Shown: positions 26,373 through 34,031 of the stretch, piece by piece
How the letters are laid out: each line of letters starts with the position of its first letter
Position numbering within the stretch: the stretch's first letter is position 1
Assembly: GCF_900116375.1 (NCBI RefSeq)
Contig: NZ_UETB01000001.1
Coordinates: forward strand, 310,001 to 374,000
From: Georgenia satyanarayanai
GTDB taxonomy: Bacteria > Actinomycetota > Actinomycetes > Actinomycetales > Actinomycetaceae
Length of the DNA: 64,000 nucleotides
Direction: 5' to 3'
Made by a program: the position numbers and the translations under genes
Notes under the pieces: generated by a model
What the model saw: only the letters and a program-made list of their open reading frames with translations
Databases searched by the model: none
What the model was told of the DNA's origin: nothing

Positions 26373-26519
26373 TTAGCCCACGATCGAGCCACGCGGGTCG
26401 TCGCCATAGATTGCATACAGCCCGGGAAGCCGTGGCACGTGCCGGACCGCGTCCCGATACGGCAGCGTCAGGTCAGCCAACGACTCGAGCGCTTCGGCGA
26501 CCGCCGCATCCGTTGCCAT
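26373..26519 (-). pseudogene. Truncated GIY-YIG nuclease-family gene (N-terminal 48 residues)
   Basis: The minus strand encodes MATDAAVAEALESLADL, then TLPYRDAVRHVPRLPGLYAIYGDD, followed quickly by a stop. The P-x-x-PGLYAIYGD segment is the opening of actinobacterial GIY-YIG nuclease-family proteins, whose full length is about 200 residues or more. The catalytic YVGKA part and everything after it are missing. The loss probably accompanied arrival of the defence island. Confidence 0.45.
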
Positions 26520-26660
26520 GCGTCCATCTTGCCCGCGGCCGTCCTGGCGGAGCCCGCTGTGTGCCTCCGGGCCGGCAAGTCAACCGGCCGTCTTGGCGTG
26601 ATAGAGAATCAGTATCGTAGAGCATGCCCCGGAAACCACTACCGAACCGAGGAGCAACCC

Positions 26661-28766
26661 ATGGCTGAGACCTTCGGCCACCATCCGTGGACCGTCCAGG
26701 ATCTTGTCGCTGGAGTGTCGTCCGGTCGGGTGAGGCTTCCCGACATCCAGCGGCCCTTCGTGTGGGGCAACGCCAAGGTTCGGGATCTGGTGGACTCGAT
26801 GTACCGCGGTTTCCCAGTGGGGCAATTAATGTTCTGGGAAAACGCGGCCGCCGAGCACACGAAAGCGATCGGCATCGACACCAAGTCTCAAAGTAGTTCG
26901 ATGCAGGTCGTTGACGGCCAGCAGCGGCTTACCTCGCTGTATGCCGTGGTCCACGGCCAGAGAGTCCTGCGCGAGGACTACTCCGAAGAACTCATCGTCA
27001 TCTCGTTCAACCCGTTGACGCAGCGGTTCTCCGTCCCGGACAGTGCAACCAAGCGGTCCTCAGAGTGGATCCAGGACATCCGTGAAGTGTTCGAATCTGC
27101 GATCGACGCAAGGTCCAAGTACCTCGACGGGCTGGAGAGGGCCCGTGATCTCGACCGGTTGGACCGGGGGACCGAACGGGCTGTGGAGATTGCCATCAAC
27201 AAACTCGCTGACGTGCTCAAGTTCAGTTTCGAGGTCGTTCAACTCAAGGAGCAAGTCTCGCGCGAGACCGTGGCCGACATCTTCGTGCGGATCAACTCGC
27301 AGGGAGCCACTCTGTCGTCGGCGGACTTCATCCTGACCTGGCTCTCGGTATTCTGGGAGGAGGGTCGCCACGAGATCGAGGAGTTTGCGCGCCGGTCGCG
27401 GTTCACGCCTCAGGAGATGACCCGCTCGACCGGAGAGAATGTGCGCTGGACGCCCAAGAATCCGTACCTGACCCTCGATGCCAACCACGTGCTACGTGTC
27501 GTGGTCGCCGTCGGCAACCGGCGTGCTCCCCTTGGTGATGCATACAACGCCCTGCGGGGCCGCAACCCCAGGACGCGTGAGATCGTCCCCGAGGAGCGGG
27601 AGCGGGAGCTTGAGAAGCTCAAGGACGGGCAGGCCCGGGCGCTCGATCCCAAGCACTGGGACGAATACCTCAAGGTGATTGAGCGCGCTGGTATCCGGAC
27701 CAGCTCGATGGTGACCTCGAAGAACACCGTGATCTACGGCTACGCACTCTGGCTGATCGGCCGCACCGAGTTCAACGTGCCAGTCGACGAGTTGCGGGAG
27801 GTTATGGCCCGCTGGTACTTTATGGCCCAAATCACCGGCCGGTTCTCCGGCAGCCCCGAAACCCGGGCCCAGGAGGACCTGAACCGCCTCGATGGGCTGG
27901 CACGCACACCCCAGGTTTTCAAGGAGGTCATCACCTCCCAGGTGGACACCACACTCACCGAGGACTGGTGGAGTGTCACGCTGCCAGACAACTTGTACAC
28001 GTCAAGCACGACGAGCCCGGCGTTCACCGCATACCTTGCCGCGCTAACGATCCTGGACGCCGAGGTGTTGCTGTCGACCCTAACGGTTAAAGATTGGATC
28101 GCCCCTTCTCGGCGCCCGGTGAAGGGCGTCGAGAAGCACCACCTGTTCCCAAAGGCCTACCTCAAAGCACACCTCCACATCACCACTACTCGGCAGATCA
28201 ACCAGGTCGCCAATCAGGCTCTCGTGGAGTGGTCGGACAACATAGACATCTCCGACGAGGCGCCCAGCTGCTACTGGCTCCAGCAGGTGGCAGGCAAGAC
28301 CATCGGCGATGAGCGACTGTCCAGGCAGATGTGGTGGCACGCCCTACCCGAACTCTGGACAGAGATGGAGTACCAAGAGTTTCTGGTGGCACGCCGCAAG
28401 CTCATGGCCCAAGTCACCCGGGAGGGCTTCCGCAAGCTCTCGGACCCGAACTATCAGCCGCCGTCACCAGCCAGGGTCGCCGCCTCAACGTCGGAGCCGC
28501 AATTGCCATCTTTCGACGAGCTCGTGCATGCAGAGATCATCCCAGCGGGTACCTACCTCACACCGGCTGACGGCGAGAAGGACTCCATCGCCGAAGTTAC
28601 GCAGGACGGCATGATCCTGCTCGACGATGTCGAGTACCGCACACCGGACCTGGCGGCTCACGCCGACGGAGCGGACGACGCAAACGGTTGGGACTACTGG
28701 AGCGTGGAGCTCGAGGAACCTATGCTCTTGTCGGAGTTAAGAGCACGCGGAGGCGAGCCGGCCTGA
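26661..28766 (+). CDS. DUF262-HNH-RAMA fusion, GmrSD/BrxU-like restriction nuclease candidate
   Basis: 701 residues from ATG 26661 with GAGGAG six bases upstream. DUF262 covers about residues 5-330, with the ParB-like nucleotide-binding motif VVDGQQRLTSL near residue 84, LPDIQRPFVW and DIFVRINSQG. A DUF1524-type HNH nuclease follows near residue 490 (VEKHHLFPKAYL). Residues ~617-687 (AEIIPAGTYLTP ... GWDYWSVE) look like a RAMA domain, associated with DNA-modification systems. DUF262-HNH proteins include type IV restriction enzymes (GmrSD, BrxU) and SspE, which cleave or nick DNA depending on modification. The RAMA tail may read modification state. Codon use is less GC-biased than in the flanking operons, which suggests transfer. 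Confidence 0.8.
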   Translation: MAETFGHHPWTVQDLVAGVSSGRVRLPDIQRPFVWGNAKVRDLVDSMYRGFPVGQLMFWENAAAEHTKAIGIDTKSQSSSMQVVDGQQRLTSLYAVVHGQRVLREDYSEELIVISFNPLTQRFSVPDSATKRSSEWIQDIREVFESAIDARSKYLDGLERARDLDRLDRGTERAVEIAINKLADVLKFSFEVVQLKEQVSRETVADIFVRINSQGATLSSADFILTWLSVFWEEGRHEIEEFARRSRFTPQEMTRSTGENVRWTPKNPYLTLDANHVLRVVVAVGNRRAPLGDAYNALRGRNPRTREIVPEERERELEKLKDGQARALDPKHWDEYLKVIERAGIRTSSMVTSKNTVIYGYALWLIGRTEFNVPVDELREVMARWYFMAQITGRFSGSPETRAQEDLNRLDGLARTPQVFKEVITSQVDTTLTEDWWSVTLPDNLYTSSTTSPAFTAYLAALTILDAEVLLSTLTVKDWIAPSRRPVKGVEKHHLFPKAYLKAHLHITTTRQINQVANQALVEWSDNIDISDEAPSCYWLQQVAGKTIGDERLSRQMWWHALPELWTEMEYQEFLVARRKLMAQVTREGFRKLSDPNYQPPSPARVAASTSEPQLPSFDELVHAEIIPAGTYLTPADGEKDSIAEVTQDGMILLDDVEYRTPDLAAHADGADDANGWDYWSVELEEPMLLSELRARGGEPA

Positions 28767-28774
28767 CATGTGGC

Positions 28775-28805
28775 GGGTGGGGCCTCTCAAATGCGGGTCC
28801 CACCC
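28775..28805 (+). terminator. Weak hairpin after the DUF262 gene
   Basis: GGGTGGG at 28775 pairs with CCCACCC at 28799 (7 bp, 17-base loop), 8 bases after the DUF262 stop. The stem is short and the loop long, so this is only a candidate. Confidence 0.3.
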
Positions 28806-28839
28806 TTCGGTCGCAATGCACGCATATGCCTTTTGAGCC

Positions 28840-29110
28840 ATGCAAACCTCGCGTCGCGCCGACCAGCGGCCAGCCGACGATCGCGTGGCGCCAGTTGACT
28901 CCCAGGTCCCGCCCGCCTGGTTGGCCGAACAACGCGCCTTCGCCACCTAAGACGACGCCGGCGGCTTTCCCGACCTCGACGGCGGCGAGGACGGCCGGCT
29001 CACCCACGCCGTGAGCGACGTGGCCGGCCTGCCGTGGACGAGCACCGACCGCACCTGGGTGCTCACCGCCTCCCGGCGCCAGGGCGCGAGCGCGGCGACG
29101 GAGTCACCTA
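28840..29110 (+). pseudogene. Unrecognised gene remnant with in-frame stop
   Basis: One frame keeps almost exclusively G/C third positions and a protein-like sequence (VPPAWLAEQRAFAT, stop, DDAGGFPDLDGGEDGRLTHA, then VAGLPWTSTDRTWVLTASRR). It is broken by a TAA near 28948, has no full start-to-stop structure, and I do not recognise the family. Between here and the ISL3 left target duplication at 29309 nothing else is supportable. Confidence 0.3.
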
Positions 29111-29308
29111 CTGTTGCACGGGCGGCAGTGAGCAGGGCGGTGAGGTGGGGGGCCGGTGGTCGCCGGGGGCTGGGGCTGCAGGGGGAGAGTCCGATCACCA
29201 GCCCATCCTGCGCTTTGGCTACTCCTCGCGCGCACGTCGCCGATGGCTCACATCGCCGCTCAGTGTGTGCCGGCACTTAGGACCCAGGATCATCAGAGGG
29301 GCAGAGGC

Positions 29309-29316
29309 CTCATACG
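29309..29316 (+). repeat. 8-bp target duplication (CTCATACG) at left end of the ISL3 element
   Basis: Identical to 32976-32983 on the other side. Eight bases is the duplication length characteristic of ISL3-family insertions. Confidence 0.85.
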
Positions 29317-29340
29317 GGCTCTTCGGACTTCCGGTGGGGA

Positions 29341-29608
29341 TCAGATCTTGAGTCCTCCGGCGACGAGGAGCATGCGGAGTCGGTAGTTGTCGCCGGTTGC
29401 GGTAGCCGCGAGCGAGGCGGCGATGGAGCTCGATGATGCCGTTGATCGCCTCAGTGCCGCCGTTGTTGGACCGCTCGGTGGTGAAGTAGGCCAAGAACGC
29501 GTCCTTCCAGCGGCGTAGCGTCCGCCCGAGGCGCGCGATCTCGGGGACCGGGCAGGTGTGGAAGATCGCCAGGATGCGCTCGGCCATCGCGCGCCCGGCG
29601 CTCAGGTC
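29341..29608 (-). pseudogene. 3' part of the split ISL3 transposase gene
   Basis: Carries the ISL3 transposase C-terminus: FHTCPVPEIARLGRTLRRWK, then FLAYFTTERSNNGGTEAING and ELHRRLARGYRN. After GYRN one extra C near 29394 shifts the frame. Without it the protein would continue YRLRMLLVAGGLKI and stop at 29341, directly next to the terminal repeat. So this fragment has a frameshift in addition to the split. Confidence 0.8.
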
Positions 29609-29684
29609 AGCGCTGTCAACGCCGGGTGAACTCTGACCCCCTGTTGCCGATCGAAAGTTGACCCCCCGGGGTCGTTGTTGATGG

Positions 29685-30470
29685 TCAGTTGTTGGTGCTC
29701 GCTGGCGGCGGCGTGGTGGCTCGGTGCCCGCGGGTGCGGTAGGAGTCCCCGTCCAGGGCGATGACGTGGGCGTGATGGACGAGGCGGTCGATGGTCGCGG
29801 CGGCGACGACGTCGTCTCCGAGGGTTTCGCCCCACCGGGAGAAGCTCAGGTTGGAGGTGACGATGACCGAGCCGGTCTCATATCTGGAGGCGATGAGCTG
29901 GAAGAACAGCGAGGCCGCGGTGGCGTCGAATGGCAGGTATCCGACCTCGTCGATCACCAGGAGCCGGTAGCGGTTCAGTTTGCGCAGCTCGCGGTCCAGG
30001 CGGCCCTCGGCGTGCGCGGTGGCCAGGCGGGTGATCCATCCCGTGGCGGTGTCGAACGCGACGGGGTAGGAGGCCTCGGCGGCCTTGATGCCCAGCGCGA
30101 TGGCGAGGTGGCTCTTGCCGGTCCCGGGCGGCCCGAGCAGGACGAGGTTCTCGCGTTTGGCGATGAACGTGGTCGTGGCCAGGTGAGCGATGAGGTCACG
30201 GGTGGCGGCCGGGACGTGGTCGAAGGTGAAGTCCTCGATCGTCTTGACGGCGGGGAAGTGCGCCGCGGAGATCCGCATCCGGGTCCCGTTGGCGGTCCGG
30301 GAGGCGACCTGGCGGCCCAGGACGGCGGCGAGGTACTCCTCGTGGGACCAGCCCTCGGCGCGGGCCTGGTCTCCCAGCGCGGTGAAGGTCTCGGTGATTA
30401 CCGGGGTCTTGAGCTCACGGGCCAGGAACGCGACCTCGCTGCCGATGTCTCTTCGGGTGGTGGTGCTCAT
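29685..30470 (-). CDS. istB: IS21 helper ATPase IstB
   Basis: 261 residues of the DnaC/IstB AAA+ family. Walker A is LLGPPGTGKSHLAIALG, Walker B is LLVIDEVGYLPF, and sensor 1 lies in VIVTSNLSFSRWGE. IstB assembles on target DNA and activates the IstA transposase. Its start overlaps the istA stop by 4 bases. Confidence 0.92.
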   Translation of the reverse strand: MSTTTRRDIGSEVAFLARELKTPVITETFTALGDQARAEGWSHEEYLAAVLGRQVASRTANGTRMRISAAHFPAVKTIEDFTFDHVPAATRDLIAHLATTTFIAKRENLVLLGPPGTGKSHLAIALGIKAAEASYPVAFDTATGWITRLATAHAEGRLDRELRKLNRYRLLVIDEVGYLPFDATAASLFFQLIASRYETGSVIVTSNLSFSRWGETLGDDVVAAATIDRLVHHAHVIALDGDSYRTRGHRATTPPPASTNN

Positions 30471-31741
30471 CGCACGATCTCCAGGTGCCGGCCCGTGCCC
30501 TCAGCCGCTGCGGTGGGCGGGGTGAGGGAGAAGAGGTCGTCGTAGTCCGACAGGGCCCGGACCCCGACCACCGCCCCGGCCTTGGCCGCCGGCCCGCTCA
30601 CGGCGGCCGAGCGGCCTCGGTAGGTCTGGCGCAGGACTCCCGCGGCGGTCACGTGGGCCGGATCGGTGATCGTGCGGCGGGTGTCCCAGCAGCGCTCATG
30701 GGCGGCTACGACTTGCCCGGCGCAGGTCACTGCCACCTCGGTGAGGCCTGCGGTGACGTCGACGAAGCGGCCGATGACGGTCGGGTCGACGGAGTAGTCG
30801 TTGCCCAGCACGCGGACGTAGTAGTCCCGGCCCAGCCGCACCCGGTCCCTCATGCCAACCGAGGGGGCGACCGGGGGCAGGTCCATCATCGCCGCCGCGT
30901 CGTTGCCGACCTGCAGTCCGGGCTGGGTCCCGGTGCGCCGCAGCGTCCGCTGGTTCGCCCGCGGGAGCCACTCCTCGAGCTGGGTGTTGAAGTCGGCCGG
31001 GGAGGTGAAGGTCCGCCCGGGCAGGAACGAGGTCTGCAGGTAGCCGTTCGCGCGCTCGACCACGCCCTTGGCCTCCGGGTCACGGGGCCGGGTCTGGTAG
31101 ATCCGGGTCCCCAGCGTCCCAGCGAACGCTCGCGCCCCGACGGTGAGCCGGTGGTGCTGGCCGATGCCGGCCTCGTTGTCCCACACCAGCGTCTTGGGCA
31201 CCGCGCCCAGCGTCCCGGACAGCAGGTGCCACATCCCCGCGAGCAGGTCCCCGGTGGTCCGCGAGGGCAGCAGCACGGCCATGATGAATCCCGACCACGC
31301 CGCGACCATCGTCAGCACCGGCGGAGCGGCCATCACCCCCGGGCTCACGGGCACGATCTTGGCCGGGAACCACAGGTCGCACTGCACGATCTCCCCCGCC
31401 CGGTACTCAGTGCGGTCGGCCGGGTCAGCCGGCGCGAACAACGGCCGCAACTGCGCGACCCTCGCGCGCAGCACCGACGCCGAGTGCTCCCACCCGATCC
31501 GCTCCGCGATCACCGACGCCGGCATCGTCGGCGTCTGCGCCAGCAACGCCCGGATCTGCCCCTCGAAGGCATCCACGCGCGACCCGGCCGGCTTGCGCTC
31601 GTACTTCGGCGGGGTGTCGGCCGCCAGCGCCGCCCGCACGGTGTTCCGCGCGACACCGACCTGCCGGGCGATCGCCTTGATCGCCATGCCCTCCGACCGA
31701 TGCAGCCGTCGGATCTCAGCCCAATCCTCCACGTTGATCAC
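30467..31741 (-). CDS. istA: IS21 transposase IstA
   Basis: About 424 residues from GTG 31741; the family start M-I-x-V-E-D-W-A-E-I-R-R-L fits this codon, whereas an ATG at 31774 lies inside the terminal repeat. The N-terminal HTH is GMAIKAIARQVGVARNTVRA. The DDE core begins at IVQCDLWFPA (first Asp) and continues with LVWDNEAGI (second Asp) and the Glu of KGVVERANGYLQ. The C-terminal beta-barrel follows. Together with IstB it moves the element by copy-out or cut-and-paste transposition. Confidence 0.92.
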   Translation of the reverse strand: MINVEDWAEIRRLHRSEGMAIKAIARQVGVARNTVRAALAADTPPKYERKPAGSRVDAFEGQIRALLAQTPTMPASVIAERIGWEHSASVLRARVAQLRPLFAPADPADRTEYRAGEIVQCDLWFPAKIVPVSPGVMAAPPVLTMVAAWSGFIMAVLLPSRTTGDLLAGMWHLLSGTLGAVPKTLVWDNEAGIGQHHRLTVGARAFAGTLGTRIYQTRPRDPEAKGVVERANGYLQTSFLPGRTFTSPADFNTQLEEWLPRANQRTLRRTGTQPGLQVGNDAAAMMDLPPVAPSVGMRDRVRLGRDYYVRVLGNDYSVDPTVIGRFVDVTAGLTEVAVTCAGQVVAAHERCWDTRRTITDPAHVTAAGVLRQTYRGRSAAVSGPAAKAGAVVGVRALSDYDDLFSLTPPTAAAEGTGRHLEIVR

Positions 31742-31811
31742 TCCCTCACTCTGTCCGAGGGGGTCAACATTCACTCGGCACCAGGGGGTCAGTCTTCACG
31801 CGGCATCGACA

Positions 31812-32858
31812 AGCGCTGCGGTAGGCCGCCCGCAGGTCCTGGGCGCAGCGCCAGGCGATGTAGACGGCCTGATGTGCCTCGTCGGCCTCGATCGCTCTTG
31901 CCAGCCGGGTGAGTTGCCGGTCGGTGAGGTTCTCCGCGCCGGCACGCAGGATCTTCTGGATGCCATACAGCGGGTCTCCCTTGCGCCCGCGGTGGCCCAG
32001 GGTCTCTTGCTGGACACGTCGACGAACCTCATCAACGGCCTGGGTGCCGAGCTTGACCACGTGGAACGCGTCCAGCACCGCGGTGGCATCGGCGAGCTCG
32101 TCGGCGATGGCGGTCTTGTAGCCGGCGAAGGGGTCCAGTGCGGCGACCTGGACCCCGGCACGGAAGTCGGTGCTGCGGCCGGTGAGCCAGTCGGCGTAGG
32201 CCTTCTTCGACCGGCCGGGCACGAGGTCGAGCAGGCGGGCGCGGACCTTGCCGTCGGTGTCGCGGGTCAGGTCGACCATGCCGGTGAGTTCCTTGGGGCC
32301 GCGGCGCCGCTGGTCTACGTGGTGCCAGATGTGCTCATCGACCCCGAGGCTGACCACCCCGTCGAAGCGGGACTCGTCGGCGGCCAGGTCCACCAGGCGG
32401 GGCTTGATCGCGCGCCACAGCGTCTTCCAATCCACGCCCAGCTGCCGGGCCAGGCCCTGGACGGTGGCATGCTCGCGGCGCAGCTGCCCGACCGCCCAGT
32501 CGACCACCCGCACCGTGAGCGCGCCCCGCGGTGCGACGAGGGCGGGGACCTGCTCGACGAACGTGCCCCTCGTGCAGTCCGGGTCGGGGCAGCGCCAGGT
32601 GCGCTGCCGCCAGATCACCCGCACGGGCACGAGGCCCGGCACGTCATGCAGCTCGCGCCGTCGGCGACCGCGGCTGGGCGCCACGACGCCGCAGGTCGGG
32701 CATCCCATCAGCTGCCAGGGCGTGGAGACGGTGACCGTCACCGCCGTCTCGGTACGCTCCACGGCCTCCACATGGAGCTCGGGGATGCCCAGGAGTGTGT
32801 CGCAGCGGACGCAGGGATTGGTGGTGGGCGCATCGCTGCACCCCGTAGCGTTGGTCAA
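31812..32858 (-). pseudogene. 5' part of the split ISL3 transposase gene
   Basis: Encodes the ISL3 N-terminus: zinc motifs in GCPTCGVVAPS and CPDPDCTRGTF, an HTH (GLARQLGVDWKTLWRAI), and the first part of the DDE domain (SLGVDEHIWHH, then ALDPFAGYKTAIADELADAT and LDAFHVVKL). After AAYRSA the frame enters the IS21 end at 31811. The TTG at 32856-32858 is the likely start. The rest of the gene is at 29341-29608. Confidence 0.85.
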
Positions 32859-32975
32859 CGTCGAGGTCCTCGGAGTGAACAGTTGCTTGGTCGCTACTGA
32901 TCATCGGGGACCTCGACCCCTACCCGCCCTCAGCTACCTCCGCGAGTCCCCTCCCCACCGGAAGTCCGAAGAGCC

Positions 32976-32983
32976 CTCATACG
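32976..32983 (+). repeat. 8-bp target duplication at right end of the ISL3 element
   Basis: CTCATACG, identical to 29309-29316; it lies 59 bases before the start of the small gene at 33042. Confidence 0.85.
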
Positions 32984-33041
32984 GGATGTGAAGGCGGCCG
33001 ATCCCTTGACGGCGGTGTGCCAGGTCGCGAAGCTACGCCGC

Positions 33042-33287
33042 ATGGCAGCCAAGACGGATCTCATGGACTGGGTGGTAGAAGCGCTCGAGCAGCTCGGCGG
33101 TACCGCAGGCGTGTTGGAGGTGTCCCGACAGGTCTGGCACAACCATGAGGATCAGCTGCGTGAGTCCGGCGACCTCTTCTACACCTGGCAGTACGACCTG
33201 CGGTGGGCTGCCACGAATCTGAGGAAAGCGGGGCGGTTGCAGCCGAGCTCTGGTCGCGGGGTTCGCGCGAACTGGACGCTCATCTGA
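33042..33287 (+). CDS. Small winged-helix-like protein at the edge of the insertion
   Basis: 81 residues from ATG 33042. Three helices (LMDWVVEALEQLGG, VLEVSRQVWHNHEDQL, WQYDLRWAATNLRKAGRL) and a final strand (GVRANWTLI) suggest a winged-helix or Mrr-N/HARE-HTH type fold. Such folds are common in defence loci as DNA-binding modules. No SD is visible; a TTGACG at 33006 would place a transcript start near the ATG, so the mRNA may be leaderless. ISL3 inserted just upstream and may have removed longer-range regulation. Function not recognised. Confidence 0.55.
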   Translation: MAAKTDLMDWVVEALEQLGGTAGVLEVSRQVWHNHEDQLRESGDLFYTWQYDLRWAATNLRKAGRLQPSSGRGVRANWTLI

Positions 33288-33788
33288 AGCACGCCTAGCG
33301 CTGCGCCCCTGTTCTTCAGTCGAGCGTGACGCCCGCGTAGGCGAGGCGGTGCTGAACCGTCGTCAGCCGTGCACGATCTCTCGGTGGTACCGGGGCCGTC
33401 CCTGCCTAAGGCCCCGCTGTACCGCTGCAGACTGCGACGGGAACGTCTCAACCGGAGCTCAGCGAGCAGCCCGGCGGCCGCGCGGAGCGGAGCGGGAGTG
33501 TCGCCACCGCCCACGGTGACGCCTGGCGGACAGCAGCCACCCCGAAGGTCGTACGGATGAATGGAAGCTGAGAACCGCCACCGACGGTGGCGGTAGCGGG
33601 GCGACGACCACGGATGCGGGGCACTGGTACTTGGTTACCGCGTGCACCACTCCTTGCCTGTCTCCCGACAGGGCTCTGTTGAAAGGTAACGTTCGGGCCG
33701 TGGGCCGGTGGGAGCGCGGGGTGGTCGTGAGGGCAACACCACCTTGGTCATGATGGACTCAGGATCACGGTGTCTGGAGGATGTAGGC
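33288..33788. other. 500-bp gap without a supportable gene; contains one perfect hairpin
   Basis: No frame shows consistent G/C third positions. A perfect 9-bp stem with 3-base loop lies at 33574-33594 and may end transcripts arriving from the left. The regulatory region of the small-protein/methyltransferase operon must lie in the last ~100 bases; I see no clear promoter boxes. Confidence 0.5.
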
Positions 33789-34031
33789 GTGGCGCGTATC
33801 AGGGCTTTCTCTCCATCGGAGCAGGACATCCGTCCCCATCCGACTGAGGTCGACTGTGAGTACCGTGTCGTCGAAGGAGATGGGCGTCGCCTCCTACATC
33901 TCACGACCTTCGGCTCTGACGAGAGAGCTAGCCGGCCGAAATCCAGCCAGAGTCTTCAACTCGATGTCGAGAGGGCACGCGAACTGCTCGAGATCATCGA
34001 GACCGCGTTCCCTGAGCTCCGGCGTCCGTGA
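33789..34031 (+). CDS. Small protein coupled to a cytosine methyltransferase
   Basis: 80 residues from GTG 33789, with GGAGG eight bases upstream; an upstream ATG frame is not credible. The sequence VARIRAFSPSEQD, then TEVDCEYRVVEGDGRRLLHL and SQSLQLDVERARELLEII resembles small proteins I have seen in front of Dcm-type methyltransferases. No catalytic motif is present. Its stop overlaps the methyltransferase GTG by 4 bases, so the two are translated together. It might be a specificity, stability or regulatory partner. Confidence 0.7.
   Translation: MARIRAFSPSEQDIRPHPTEVDCEYRVVEGDGRRLLHLTTFGSDERASRPKSSQSLQLDVERARELLEIIETAFPELRRP

Larger units (their letters stand above)
29614..31811 (-). mobile_element. 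IS21-family insertion sequence (complete)
   Basis: 2,198 bp. The terminal inverted repeats start with TGTC and match at 44 of 53 positions (29614-29666 against 31759-31811). Each contains two TGACCCCC blocks, the multiple terminal repeats typical of IS21. It is flanked by a 5-bp duplication AGCGC (29609-29613 and 31812-31816) within the ISL3 transposase gene. It carries istA and istB in overlapping frames and appears intact. Confidence 0.92.
29317..32975 (-). mobile_element. ISL3-family insertion sequence interrupted by an IS21-family element
   Basis: The ends are perfect 24-bp inverted repeats (29317-29340 and 32952-32975, starting GGCTCTTCGGACTTCC) flanked by the 8-bp duplication CTCATACG. 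Removing the 2,198-bp IS21 and one 5-bp duplication leaves 1,456 bp, a normal ISL3 size. The transposase gene runs on the minus strand and is cut in two by the IS21. The element is therefore dead as it stands but structurally complete. Confidence 0.9.

Noticed and set aside
29624-31800. Placing the IS21 ends at the GTGAA/TTCAC positions closest to the TGACCCCC blocks
   Set aside because: No target duplication is seen there; moving out to TGTC/GACA extends the inverted repeat match and yields an exact 5-bp duplication AGCGC.
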